Shown one piece after another: positions 1 through 6,723 of a DNA stretch of 13,605 nt (positions are counted from its first letter, which is position 1; each line of letters starts with the position of its first letter). This stretch comes from Gammaproteobacteria bacterium (GTDB taxonomy: Bacteria > Pseudomonadota > Gammaproteobacteria > SZUA-152): assembly GCA_003229995.1 (NCBI GenBank), contig QIGJ01000209.1:1-13605 (forward strand), written 5' to 3'. The notes under the pieces were generated by a model. It saw only the letters and a list, made by a program, of their open reading frames with translations. It did not search any database and was not told where the DNA came from. Both the position numbers and the translations under genes were made by a program.

Positions 1-299
1 GATTTTAACCACGCAACGGCGGGTATTTTTAAGTTCTGTACGGTGCATTTTTTGTAGGGTCTGCTCTATAGGGCGTAGCCATCAGGCTAAGAAATGGAAA
101 TATTCATTAATCAGTCGCTTGAAAGTGATAATACTCATTCGAGTAACGTGAGTTACTTCTTCTTTATTTCCAATAACTATTTTTGACGATTCAGAGAATA
201 AAAATCCTGCGTGAACTCACTGACATTCCCTTGACCGTTGAGGAAGACATTCCTGACTTGCATCATTTTAACCGGTATAAAGGTTTTAACCACATACAT

Positions 300-329
300 G
301 GTGGAACCGCTGCGCTTGTTCCACCCTAC
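300..329 (+). repeat. REP-like palindromic repeat, copy 1
   Basis: This 30-bp unit contains an 8-bp perfect inverted repeat, GGTGGAAC ... GTTCCACC, around a GC-rich 10-nt loop, followed by CTAC. It is the exact reverse complement of the unit at 400-429. Paired, inverted, extragenic palindromes of this size resemble REP/BIME elements, which are usually mobilised by REP-associated tyrosine transposases. No such transposase is visible in the window, so the family assignment is an inference. Confidence 0.7.
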
Positions 330-399
330 CCGGAGCGAGAGTGGCGTTGGAGCGTTCATCGACTTTTTTGTTCCGTTCTATTCGACACAGGGTAAAATC

Positions 400-429
400 G
401 TAGGGTGGAACAAGCGCAGCGGTTCCACC
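400..429 (-). repeat. REP-like palindromic repeat, copy 2 (inverted)
   Basis: This is an identical 30-bp copy of the 300-329 repeat in the opposite orientation, 70 bp away. Its internal stem is GGTGGAAC/GTTCCACC. It lies about 40 bp past the gspK stop codon, so it would form a hairpin in the 3' region of the gsp transcript. It has no U-tract and is therefore not a standard intrinsic terminator. The two copies together form a BIME-like pair that could fold into one long stem of about 30 bp. Confidence 0.7.
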
Positions 430-467
430 AAATTACTCACAAAACGATTTAGCCCTTAATTCACATT

Positions 468-1472
468 TTAATATGAGCCAATACCTCGACTCATCACCTT
501 AATAACATTGTCCTTTCTTTCCAACAGGCTGTACATGCGTAGTGTGGTACGACCGATAACCGCTTCACTGCTCACCAGAAAATACTCACTGCTGACACTG
601 ACCCGTTTTTTGTCCAGAGTAATATTGTAATCACCTTTTAATTTATTCACGAATTCATCCGCTGTTTCAAAAGCCGTGTTCACGCGCATCGCCGCCAACT
701 CGGTGGCAATACGTGGGGTGATGTCTTCATGCAGACTCAGCAATACCATCTCCGGTGCCGTATTCACATTAATCGCCGTGCTGACAGGCAAGGCCGTCAC
801 TAACGGTAACAAGGCAGACACGTCACGCAATGAAAGCCCGGCCACCGCTGCCAGTTCGCTGGGACTTGCCATCAGACGATTGGCTGTCCGGTATGGCACA
901 TCCAGCCCGAGATAGAGCAGGTCTTCAGCGCCATCGGCCAAAGCATTAAGATTAGTGTCGATCCAGTCGGCCACTCGATTGGCTACAAAAGGGGAAAGCT
1001 GTACTTTTTCTTCCGCGAAACTAACCTGTTGAAGCAGCGACTGGAACGCTTTGATTTGCAACTGATTCGGCTTGTCATTATTGTTGTCATTGTTATTATT
1101 ATTGTTATTGGCGTTGCCACCGGTACCACCAATAAGGTTATTGAGGTTAAACCGACCTTGCAGGTCTTCAACACTGCCAGTGATAACACCGCCGTCAATA
1201 GGAATAGGGGGTAGCTTCATCGCCCAATCCTCGGTCAATGTATCAATTTTCGTTTTTTGCTTATCCTCTTTTAACATCTGGGTGACCCAGAATTCTGCGG
1301 CAAGCGCGTACATGTAAGCCTGATCCGCTTCCAGCATGTTGCCGGTACGACGAATATCCAACTGTTGGCGCGAGGCCATGGCCACGGCAACCACGGTGAC
1401 TAACGCTGCAACCAATAACGCTGTAATCAGGGCCACACCCTGTTGTTTATGTTTATAGTTCACAAGCTTCAT
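468..1472 (-). CDS. gspK: Type II secretion minor pseudopilin GspK
   Basis: GspK is the large minor pseudopilin that caps the T2SS pseudopilus together with GspI and GspJ. It is made as a prepilin, cleaved by the GspO/PilD peptidase and anchored in the inner membrane by its N-terminal helix. The short leader is MKLVNYKHKQQG, followed by VALITALLVAAL, a hydrophobic helix without the Glu at +5; that absence is typical of GspK. The ATG at 1472 overlaps the gspJ stop (TAATG), which implies translational coupling. The frame stays open to 1601, but that extension is gspJ sequence in another frame and would bury the prepilin leader. The protein is 334 aa, normal for the family. Unusual: residues about 122-133 are a run of Asn with two Asp, encoded by AAT/AAC repeats, in an otherwise conserved globular region. 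It is the last gene of the block. Confidence 0.93.
   Translation of the reverse strand: MKLVNYKHKQQGVALITALLVAALVTVVAVAMASRQQLDIRRTGNMLEADQAYMYALAAEFWVTQMLKEDKQKTKIDTLTEDWAMKLPPIPIDGGVITGSVEDLQGRFNLNNLIGGTGGNANNNNNNNDNNNDKPNQLQIKAFQSLLQQVSFAEEKVQLSPFVANRVADWIDTNLNALADGAEDLLYLGLDVPYRTANRLMASPSELAAVAGLSLRDVSALLPLVTALPVSTAINVNTAPEMVLLSLHEDITPRIATELAAMRVNTAFETADEFVNKLKGDYNITLDKKRVSVSSEYFLVSSEAVIGRTTLRMYSLLERKDNVIKVMSRGIGSY
1074..1109 (-). repeat. AAT/AAC trinucleotide tract inside gspK
   Basis: Twelve consecutive codons read as seven Asn, Asp, three Asn, Asp. At DNA level this is a near-perfect trinucleotide microsatellite with AAT and AAC mixed and GAC interruptions. It keeps the gspK frame. 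Slippage in units of three would only change linker length, not inactivate the gene. Confidence 0.85.
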
Positions 1473-2086
1473 TAACCGGGCACCCGGAACAGCCGGGTAA
1501 TGCGGCCTTCGGCCTTGGTTTCCAGTGTCACTTCTACCGCGCGGGGCGGTGTAGTGCTGGCCACCCCACCCAACTGGCTGCTGGGCCAGGAATTCTGCCA
1601 AGCGTTTTTGTCGTTAAGAAAACGCAACTCCAACTTCTCAACACCGTCCAGCAATACACTTTCCAATGGTTCACTGTCCTGCGCGCGATCCAACACATTC
1701 CAGTAAACACGCAGCAGGTTTCCATCGCGCAATCCGTAGGCCACCCGCTGTAAATTACTGCGCGTGCGCCCTGCCGGATTACGCCAACCCGTGCGCGTCA
1801 GCTCCAGTTGATAACGCCCTGTCTCCACACCCAGCATGGCGGGACGTACTTCAGCATATTCATTCCGAATCGGACGATCAATCGCCTGTTCAATATCACG
1901 ACCGAGCCATAAAAAAGTCATTTGTAACTGACTGAGACGCTCGGCATGCTCTGTTGTCACTTGCCGGGCAGCCATCACACTGTTAAGGCCGCTATAAGCC
2001 ATTGCCGCCAACAGCGCAAAAATACCCAGCGCCACCAATAATTCCAACAGCGTAAAACCCGCTTGTTTTTTGCCCGCCATGATCAC
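1472..2086 (-). CDS. gspJ: Type II secretion minor pseudopilin GspJ
   Basis: GspJ is a minor pseudopilin of the pseudopilus tip; in characterised systems it forms a ternary complex with GspI and GspK. The N-terminus has a type IV prepilin signal: a short basic leader (MAGKKQAG), then FTLLELLVALGIFALLAAMAY with Glu at +5. Length is 204 aa, as expected. The start is uncertain by two codons: a GTG at 2086 overlaps the gspI stop (GTGA) and has an AGG about 6 nt upstream, while an ATG lies at 2080. I kept the GTG for its spacing and coupling. Both give a functional leader. The 3' end overlaps gspK by one base (TAATG). Confidence 0.93.
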   Translation of the reverse strand: MIMAGKKQAGFTLLELLVALGIFALLAAMAYSGLNSVMAARQVTTEHAERLSQLQMTFLWLGRDIEQAIDRPIRNEYAEVRPAMLGVETGRYQLELTRTGWRNPAGRTRSNLQRVAYGLRDGNLLRVYWNVLDRAQDSEPLESVLLDGVEKLELRFLNDKNAWQNSWPSSQLGGVASTTPPRAVEVTLETKAEGRITRLFRVPG

Positions 2087-2544
2087 GACTGGCCTATAAA
2101 CCCGGTCAGCGTCACCAGGGGTGATTCATCATTTTCGTCCAAACGCACACGCACATCCACGCGGCGAATTTTCTGATTCGGCGTTTTGCTCACTTTCACC
2201 GACCAGAACCATTCGTGACGCGCCATCAGTGTACTGCCTTTGGTGGTGCTGGTAGATGGCCACTTTTTAGTGGCGTGCAACTCGGTCATTTTATTCATCG
2301 CCACCCAATGGGCATAGGTGCGTTGTTGCAGACTGGAGGCAGTACCCGCACTATTGGAAACGGCACTGGCAGCAGCGGCCAGAGAAAAGGCGATAACGGC
2401 CAACGCAACAATCACTTCCAAAAGAGTGAAACCTTGGCAGCGGGTGGTTTTTAAAAAACCCCGACAAATCGATTGACCCTCATTCCGGCACGGACCGGCA
2501 CACAGTAATGATGGGGTTGAAAAAACCTTAGTCGTTTTCATCAT
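2083..2544 (-). CDS. gspI: Type II secretion minor pseudopilin GspI
   Basis: GspI is the minor pseudopilin that nucleates the T2SS tip complex. The prepilin motif G-FTLLEVIVALAVIAFSLAAAA has Glu at +5 and is followed by the small C-terminal domain; the total is 153 aa. Start choice: two adjacent ATG codons at 2544 and 2541 overlap the end of gspH by 17 and 14 bp. No ATG, GTG or TTG lies in frame between them and the prepilin helix. The leader is therefore about 37 residues with three Cys, much longer than the usual 6-15 residues of GspI proteins. Upstream there is only a weak GGGCAGAAG-type ribosome site. The stop overlaps the gspJ start. The family call is secure; the leader is the odd part. 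Confidence 0.9.
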   Translation of the reverse strand: MMKTTKVFSTPSLLCAGPCRNEGQSICRGFLKTTRCQGFTLLEVIVALAVIAFSLAAAASAVSNSAGTASSLQQRTYAHWVAMNKMTELHATKKWPSTSTTKGSTLMARHEWFWSVKVSKTPNQKIRRVDVRVRLDENDESPLVTLTGFIGQS

Positions 2545-3064
2545 CTTCTGCCCGGGTCAAAATCAGCTTGCCATTAATCAAACCTTGCAGTGAATACTCT
2601 TCACCTTCATCCGTTTTTAACGTCATATCGAACGGTGTGAGTTCACCGCTGGAAAAAACAAAGATACGTGGCAGATTCTCTTTGTCTTCAAAACTGGTTT
2701 CCGTACCTTCCAGAAATAACTCAAGCTCAACGGCTTCCGGCAATGGCCGCTCGCGCAACAGGTTATCTTCCTTCACCAGCTGCCAATCTTTTTTGCCCAA
2801 TTCCAAAAACCGGTAACGGTCATGATCAAACTCCAGCGCCAGGTCACGCCCTTGCAACACAGCCTCTTCACCTGCCAGCTGAATCAGGCCATGCAAACGT
2901 TCTACCTCATCCTGTACAATACGACTGGAATTTTGACCAATAGAAAGGCTGGCAAAACTGATAATGATACCGATGATCGCAATCACCGCCAGCAACTCAA
3001 GCAGAGTAAACCCGGCGTGTGTTTTTCCACCGGGGTGTTTTGACAGTGTTGGAGACGGGATCAT
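2528..3064 (-). CDS. gspH: Type II secretion minor pseudopilin GspH
   Basis: GspH is the minor pseudopilin that links the GspI-J-K tip to the GspG filament. The start at ATG 3064 is chosen because a GAGG lies 6 nt upstream. Other in-frame starts are an ATG at 3076 and a TTG at 3100, both with poorer ribosome sites. From 3064 the product is 178 aa with an 18-residue leader ending in Gly, then FTLLELLAVIAIIGIIISFASL with Glu at +5. The rest matches the beta-rich GspH domain in character and is rich in acidic residues, ending DDEND. The gene starts 49 nt after gspG and overlaps gspI. Identity rests on the prepilin motif, size and position between gspG and gspI. Confidence 0.9.
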   Translation of the reverse strand: MIPSPTLSKHPGGKTHAGFTLLELLAVIAIIGIIISFASLSIGQNSSRIVQDEVERLHGLIQLAGEEAVLQGRDLALEFDHDRYRFLELGKKDWQLVKEDNLLRERPLPEAVELELFLEGTETSFEDKENLPRIFVFSSGELTPFDMTLKTDEGEEYSLQGLINGKLILTRAEDDEND

Positions 3065-3113
3065 AAATTGCCTCATCCGGGCTTCTGGCGACGAGGGCAA
3101 CCGTCAGGAAACG

Positions 3114-3566
3114 CTATTGCAGCCCCCAGTTACCCACATCTGCATTAGCATCATCACCACCTGGCTGACCATCAGCCCCCTGCGAAAAAACATCAATGGC
3201 ACCCTGTATACCGGGTGAAAGATACTGATAATCACTCCCCCAGGGGTCTTTGGGCAGGCGATCCATATACTGTTTCCAGTTGCGAGGCTCAGGTGTGCCA
3301 CCCGGCTTGCTGATCAGCGCCTGCAAACCCTGATCGGTATTGGGATAAACAAAGTTATCGAGTTTGTAAAGCTTCAACGCACTTTCCAAAGCACGAATAT
3401 CCGCCTGAGCCTTGGTGGTGCGTGCGGCATCAGGACGGTCCATCACGCGCGGCACAACAATGGCAGCAAGTATGCCAAGAATGACCACAACCACCATGAC
3501 TTCGATAAGAGTAAATCCGGATTGTTGCTCCGGCGCGGACTTATGGGTTTTCACATCTGTCTCCAT
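3114..3566 (-). CDS. gspG: Type II secretion major pseudopilin GspG
   Basis: GspG is the major pseudopilin that polymerises into the periplasmic T2SS pseudopilus. The protein is 150 aa with a 17-residue leader ending QQSG, then FTLIEVMVVVVILGILAAIVVPRVM, which carries Glu at +5 and the conserved VVPRVM following the helix. The body shows family hallmarks: the ALESALKLYKLDN helix, YPNTDQGLQAL, and LPKDPWGSDYQYLSPG, with an Asp-rich C-terminus consistent with the known calcium site of GspG. It is the first gene of the gspG-H-I-J-K block and is transcribed divergently from the rhombosortase gene; the shared upstream gap is 85 bp. The ATG at 3566 has only a weak AAAGA ribosome site. Confidence 0.97.
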   Translation of the reverse strand: METDVKTHKSAPEQQSGFTLIEVMVVVVILGILAAIVVPRVMDRPDAARTTKAQADIRALESALKLYKLDNFVYPNTDQGLQALISKPGGTPEPRNWKQYMDRLPKDPWGSDYQYLSPGIQGAIDVFSQGADGQPGGDDANADVGNWGLQ

Positions 3567-3651
3567 TCTTTACACTGGACTCTATGATAATAATCTTCAA
3601 TAAGACGAATACTAACATTAGTACACTACAAGGTTATGTGGTTGAAACCCC
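3567..3651. promoter_or_regulatory. Divergent intergenic region between gspG and rhombosortase gene
   Basis: This 85-bp AT-rich gap must hold the promoter or promoters for both the gsp block on the minus strand and the protease gene on the plus strand, because both genes start here and face away from each other. TATGATAATAAT near 3584 is -10-like. I cannot assign a convincing -35/-10 pair on either strand. Confidence 0.4.
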
Positions 3652-4251
3652 ATGAATGCCACTACGCTATCACAACTCCGCGCCCATAGCCTGCTGCCGC
3701 TGGCCCTAACTCTGTGTGTGACGCTATTTGCACTGGGAGGTTCCGAGCTGACAGCCGTTTTACGCTTTGAGCGCGAGGCACTGCTGCACGGAGGCCAGGT
3801 CTGGCGGTTATTTACCGGTCATCTGGTGCATCTTGGCTGGTCACACACGGGCCTGAACATCGCTGGACTGGCACTGATCTGGGCACTGGTCGGCCATCGG
3901 TTTAACAACTGGCAATGGTCGGCCATCATTATCGCACTCATGCTGGGCATCAGCCTCAGCTTACTCATCTTTAATCCAACACTGGCTTGGTATGTAGGGC
4001 TGTCCGGTGTACTGCACGGCATGCTGGTCGCCGGTGCCGTGGCAGATATTCGCAGTGGCGACAAGACCGCGTGGTTACTACTGATCCTGATTGCTGCAAA
4101 ACTGGCATGGGAACAGCTGACCGGGGCTTTACCAGGTTCCGAAGCCGCTGCTGGCGGCGCTGTCATCGTTGATGCTCATTTGTACGGCGGACTCTTCGGG
4201 CTCTTGCTGAGCGGTCTGTTTAAACCTAAAACCACTCAGCAACAAACCTGA
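3652..4251 (+). CDS. rrtA: Rhombosortase (rhomboid-family intramembrane serine protease)
   Basis: This is a rhomboid-fold protease of 199 aa with about six membrane segments and little else, the compact form typical of rhombosortases. Visible motifs are WRLFTGHLVHLGWSHTGLN (Trp51 to Asn69, with His57, His60, His65), GLSGVLHG with the predicted nucleophile Ser118, and DAHLYGGLFG with the predicted catalytic His176. The GxSGxLHG form and the WR-x-TGH block fit rhombosortase (RrtA) better than GlpG. Rhombosortases cleave GlyGly-CTERM tails from proteins, many of them exported by the T2SS. It stands divergent to gspG and ends 6 bp before the convergent sspB stop. No GlyGly-CTERM substrate gene is in the window. 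The ribosome site is weak. Family call strong; substrate inferred. Confidence 0.85.
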   Translation: MNATTLSQLRAHSLLPLALTLCVTLFALGGSELTAVLRFEREALLHGGQVWRLFTGHLVHLGWSHTGLNIAGLALIWALVGHRFNNWQWSAIIIALMLGISLSLLIFNPTLAWYVGLSGVLHGMLVAGAVADIRSGDKTAWLLLILIAAKLAWEQLTGALPGSEAAAGGAVIVDAHLYGGLFGLLLSGLFKPKTTQQQT

Positions 4252-4257
4252 GCCCGC

Positions 4258-4638
4258 TTATTTCACCACACGTAATTGCGGCCCACCGGACTTGGGTTTT
4301 TCCTTGCCCGGCTCATCAGGACTACGGTCTTCATCGTCATTGAACACCATACCCCGGCCATTTTCGCGCGCGTAAATGGCCAGAACAGCTGGAACAGGGA
4401 CGCTGACATGCATGGGCTTGCCACTGAAACGAGCACTAAAACTGACTTCTTCACCGGCCATATCAAGATTTTGCACTGCCGAGGAAGCAACGTTGAGAAT
4501 AATTTTACCGTTGTTGACATGCTCCACCGGCACCACCACATGAGGATGCTCGGCGTTAACCAACAAATACGGGGTCATGTTGTTATCAACAATCCACTCG
4601 TAAATGGCACGCATCAAATAAGGTCGGCTGGAATTCAT
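4258..4638 (-). CDS. sspB: ClpXP protease specificity-enhancing factor SspB
   Basis: SspB is the cytoplasmic adaptor that delivers ssrA-tagged proteins to ClpXP. The protein is 126 aa. The N-terminal substrate-binding domain is recognisable by SSRPYLMRAIYEWIVDN, TPYLLVNA, the NGKIILNVASSAVQNL strand-loop and VSFSARFSGKP. A flexible acidic/proline-rich linker follows (about residues 100-118), and the C-terminal ClpX-binding tail is PQLRVVK, close to the LRVVK end of the E. coli protein. It lies 54 bp downstream of sspA on the same strand. Its upstream gap contains three near-copies of a TGTGCGAGA-like unit and no strong ribosome site, so translation may be weak or coupled in another way. Confidence 0.97.
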   Translation of the reverse strand: MNSSRPYLMRAIYEWIVDNNMTPYLLVNAEHPHVVVPVEHVNNGKIILNVASSAVQNLDMAGEEVSFSARFSGKPMHVSVPVPAVLAIYARENGRGMVFNDDEDRSPDEPGKEKPKSGGPQLRVVK

Positions 4639-4668
4639 CTTTCACACATCTCGCACATATCCCGCACA
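4639..4668 (-). repeat. Three near-repeats just before sspB
   Basis: On the minus strand the bases immediately upstream of the sspB ATG read as TGTGCGGGATA, TGTGCGAGA and TGTGTGAAAG in direct succession. These are three diverged copies of a unit of about 10 nt placed where the ribosome binding site should be. The significance is unknown; it may be replication slippage. Confidence 0.4.
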
Positions 4669-4692
4669 CAACAAAAACAATTGGCCACCGCA

Positions 4693-5316
4693 TTACCCTT
4701 CGCGCATTTCCCGCTCTTTTCCACTGAGACTGTTCTGAAAGGATTCGAGTTCAAACAAACGTTGCGCATAGTCTTCCAGCGGCTTGGCCACAGCGGATAA
4801 CTTAATGCCATATGCCGACAAACGCCACAAAATAGGAGCCACAGCACAATCCAGCAATGACAGTTCATCGCTCATGAAAAAGGGTTTTTGCTCAAAAATC
4901 GGGGCAATCACAGTAAGGCTGTCGCACAATTCTTTAGCCACTTTTGTCTTGTCACGACCTTTTTGCAACCGTTCCATCAAACTGTCCCAATCCTGTTGAA
5001 TACGACACAAGGTCATGCGGCTTTGCGCGCGGGAAACGGGGTCCACAGGCATCAGCGGCGGATGCGGGAAACGCTCATCCAGATACTCCATAATCACCTG
5101 CGCATCATAAAGAACCAAATCACGATCCACTAGCGTGGGCACCTTGCCATAGGGGTTCAATTCCATCAGGTCTTCAGGTGGATGTGCGGGGTCCACATCC
5201 ACACTCTCAAAATTGATACCCTTTTCGGCCAAAACAATACGCACACGATGACTGTACAAATCGGTGACACCGGTAAAAAGGTTCATTATGGATTTTCTAT
5301 TGGCCACGACTGACAT
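4693..5316 (-). CDS. sspA: Stringent starvation protein A (RNA polymerase-associated, GST fold)
   Basis: SspA binds RNA polymerase and alters transcription under starvation and acid stress. It has a glutathione-S-transferase fold without transferase activity. The start at ATG 5316 gives MSVVANRKSIMNLFTG, which aligns with the E. coli N-terminus, and it has a GGAG 9 nt upstream. A longer frame beginning at TTG 5331 would overlap that ribosome site. The product is 207 aa. The thioredoxin-like domain includes SHRVRIVLAEKG and NPYGKVPTLVDRDLVLYDAQVIMEYLDERFPHPP. The Pro84-His85-Pro86 surface motif, which is important for function in E. coli SspA, is present at the same residue numbers. The helical C-terminal domain ends in KEREMREG. 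It is co-directional with sspB and lies downstream of the ACIII cluster and its terminator. Confidence 0.96.
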   Translation of the reverse strand: MSVVANRKSIMNLFTGVTDLYSHRVRIVLAEKGINFESVDVDPAHPPEDLMELNPYGKVPTLVDRDLVLYDAQVIMEYLDERFPHPPLMPVDPVSRAQSRMTLCRIQQDWDSLMERLQKGRDKTKVAKELCDSLTVIAPIFEQKPFFMSDELSLLDCAVAPILWRLSAYGIKLSAVAKPLEDYAQRLFELESFQNSLSGKEREMREG

Positions 5317-5331
5317 TTGCTGTTTCTCCAA

Positions 5332-5626
5332 CGGCTACCGTCTAAGGAAATAATTCTTGAGAGGCGGGGATTATACCTGAATAATCGGAAAACCCCTGAA
5401 ATATCCTGCAAGGTAATGATTTAACTGGGATTCACCTTGCAAATCAGTCGGTCAGATTTGCCGATTTCATGGCTTTCAGACAAACAGTAAAAGCCGACAG
5501 ATTCACAGAAACTCCGTGAATATCCCGGCAATATCTTTTTTCAACAAAACGGTCAAGACCAAAAGCCTCACGAAAACAGTAGCGCCTACTTGCCCAAAAT
5601 AAACAACGGGCAATACTCGCAAACAC
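5332..5626. other. Intergenic region upstream of sspA
   Basis: About 295 bp between the sspA ribosome site and the ACIII terminator. A 60-codon frame on the minus strand (5444-5626) has no recognisable product, no good ribosome site and starts inside the terminator flank, so I treat it as noncoding. The region contains a consensus -10 hexamer for sspA and otherwise nothing I can identify. Confidence 0.55.
5370..5375 (-). promoter_or_regulatory. Candidate -10 box of the sspA promoter
   Basis: On the minus strand this is a perfect TATAAT, 54 nt upstream of the sspA ATG and downstream of the ACIII terminator, where a promoter for sspA-sspB is needed. I see no good -35 hexamer at 16-18 nt, so this would be a weak-35 or activator-dependent promoter. 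Confidence 0.4.
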
Positions 5627-5652
5627 AAAAAGGGCTCCGCAGAGCCCTTTTT
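5627..5652 (-). terminator. Intrinsic terminator of the ACIII operon
   Basis: A perfect inverted repeat GGGCTC/GAGCCC with a 4-nt loop (CGCA) is flanked by A5 on one side and T5 on the other, so the stem can extend to 11 bp. It lies about 36 bp after the actF stop, in the right place to end the act transcript. Because it is symmetric it could also stop transcription entering from the sspA side. Confidence 0.93.
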
Positions 5653-5688
5653 CACATTCTCACATTAATATGCCCACTAAATATCCCG

Positions 5689-6723
5689 TTATGCGCGCAC
5701 CAACCCATATTTGGTCATTGCCTTACGCATGGAAAACCAGCCAACCGCAACGATCAGCACGGTCACCACGATATCGAAAATCGAGGTCATGGGTATATGA
5801 TAAAACTCCGGGGATACTGAACCAGAAATCCAGGTATAGCGCTCGATCCAGGTTCCCAGCAGGATGCTGATAGCGACAAACATAATGACAGTGGGGTTGT
5901 GACGATTTGGGGTCCACACGGCAAAAGTAAGAAAGGGAACAAAAAACTTCAGCACCAGAAAGGTCCACCATAAGGGTGCCAGATCATGAAGCATCATGTC
6001 ATTAAAACGATCCATTTCTTCCGGTAAACGGCCGTACCACATAATCAAATATTGTGTAAAATAGAAATAGGTCCACAAAATCGTGAAAGCCAACATCATC
6101 TGGGCCAGATAATTAAAGACAAAAGGCTTGTACGGTTTGTTCACCTTGCCGGAACGATGCAACATGATTAACACAAGTGCCAGGAAGGCCAAAAAGAAGT
6201 GGAACATACTGACAAACTGGTAAACACCGTAACTGGCACTGTGCCAGTTCACCAGCATGGTCATTTCAAAGTCCCAGGCGATCATGGTGCCATACAGTAC
6301 ATACACACCCGGAATGACCAGGGCGATGTTACGAAAGGTGCGATGCACCTTGGGATCATCGCTCACATCCGTCAGATGTTGGTATTTGATAAACAAGCCG
6401 AAGAAAGCCGCTACCACCAGGAAACCCAGGATCTGGCGTGTCACCAAAAAGCCGTAATTCAACCAGCCACTGAGATGCACGTCTTCATCATGCACAGCAG
6501 CTAACCACGGGAAGGTGCTTTCACCGCTGTAAAGCAACAACAGTAATAACACACCGGCCAGCGGAAACAACGCCGCTGTGGAAACCGCAAAATATCGCAC
6601 CTGGAAACGCCATTTACCATTCACCAAGTGCAGGATCGACGCAAACGTCACGCCTGCCAGCGCCAGATACAACACAATGAGGAAATTTGTGGTCAACACC
6701 GACCAGCTGCCAAAATTTTCCAT
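5689..6723 (-). CDS. actF: Alternative complex III subunit ActF (NrfD-like membrane protein)
   Basis: ActF is one of the two NrfD/PsrC-like integral membrane subunits of alternative complex III, a quinol-oxidising complex that passes electrons to cytochromes or directly to an oxidase. It is a paralogue of ActC. The 344-aa product has about 9-10 hydrophobic helices (roughly 10-34, 43-65, 88-112, 131-149, 164-188, 203-229, 248-270, 276-296, 312-331). The AWDFEMTMLVNWHSASYGVYQF segment (about 149-170) corresponds to the NrfD family signature W/D...M...WxSxxYGVY. The start at ATG 6723 has an AAGGG close upstream. It is separated from actE by 225 bp containing a palindromic element, so it may be less well coupled to the other act genes. 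A strong terminator follows. No oxidase gene follows, unlike many act clusters. Confidence 0.92.
   Translation of the reverse strand: MENFGSWSVLTTNFLIVLYLALAGVTFASILHLVNGKWRFQVRYFAVSTAALFPLAGVLLLLLLYSGESTFPWLAAVHDEDVHLSGWLNYGFLVTRQILGFLVVAAFFGLFIKYQHLTDVSDDPKVHRTFRNIALVIPGVYVLYGTMIAWDFEMTMLVNWHSASYGVYQFVSMFHFFLAFLALVLIMLHRSGKVNKPYKPFVFNYLAQMMLAFTILWTYFYFTQYLIMWYGRLPEEMDRFNDMMLHDLAPLWWTFLVLKFFVPFLTFAVWTPNRHNPTVIMFVAISILLGTWIERYTWISGSVSPEFYHIPMTSIFDIVVTVLIVAVGWFSMRKAMTKYGLVRA

Larger units (their letters stand above)
1..467. other. Gene-poor region downstream of gspK
   Basis: I recognise no gene here. Short reading frames exist on both strands (for example 183-395 plus and 177-359 minus), but they run through the palindromic repeats at 300-329 and 400-429, resemble no family I know and have no convincing ribosome binding site. 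A small stem (TAGCC-ATCA-GGCTA) lies near 76-95. The T2SS genes that often follow gspK (gspL, gspM, gspN) are absent from these 467 bases. There is no clear intrinsic terminator for the gsp operon, although the repeat stems could form at the 3' end of its transcript. Confidence 0.6.

Noticed and set aside
177..459. Small open frames through the left-end repeats
   Set aside because: Their most striking peptide segments (GWNKRSGST-like) are translations of the palindromic repeat itself; no ribosome site or family match.
1473..1601. N-terminal extension of GspK
   Set aside because: The frame is open, but it overlaps gspJ extensively and would place 43 extra residues before a normal prepilin leader. 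The TAATG junction marks the start.
4276..4800. 174-codon open frame on the plus strand
   Set aside because: Antisense to sspB and the end of sspA, both securely identified.
5317..5331. TTG start adding five residues to SspA
   Set aside because: It would overlap the GGAG ribosome site of the ATG at 5316, which aligns with the E. coli N-terminus.
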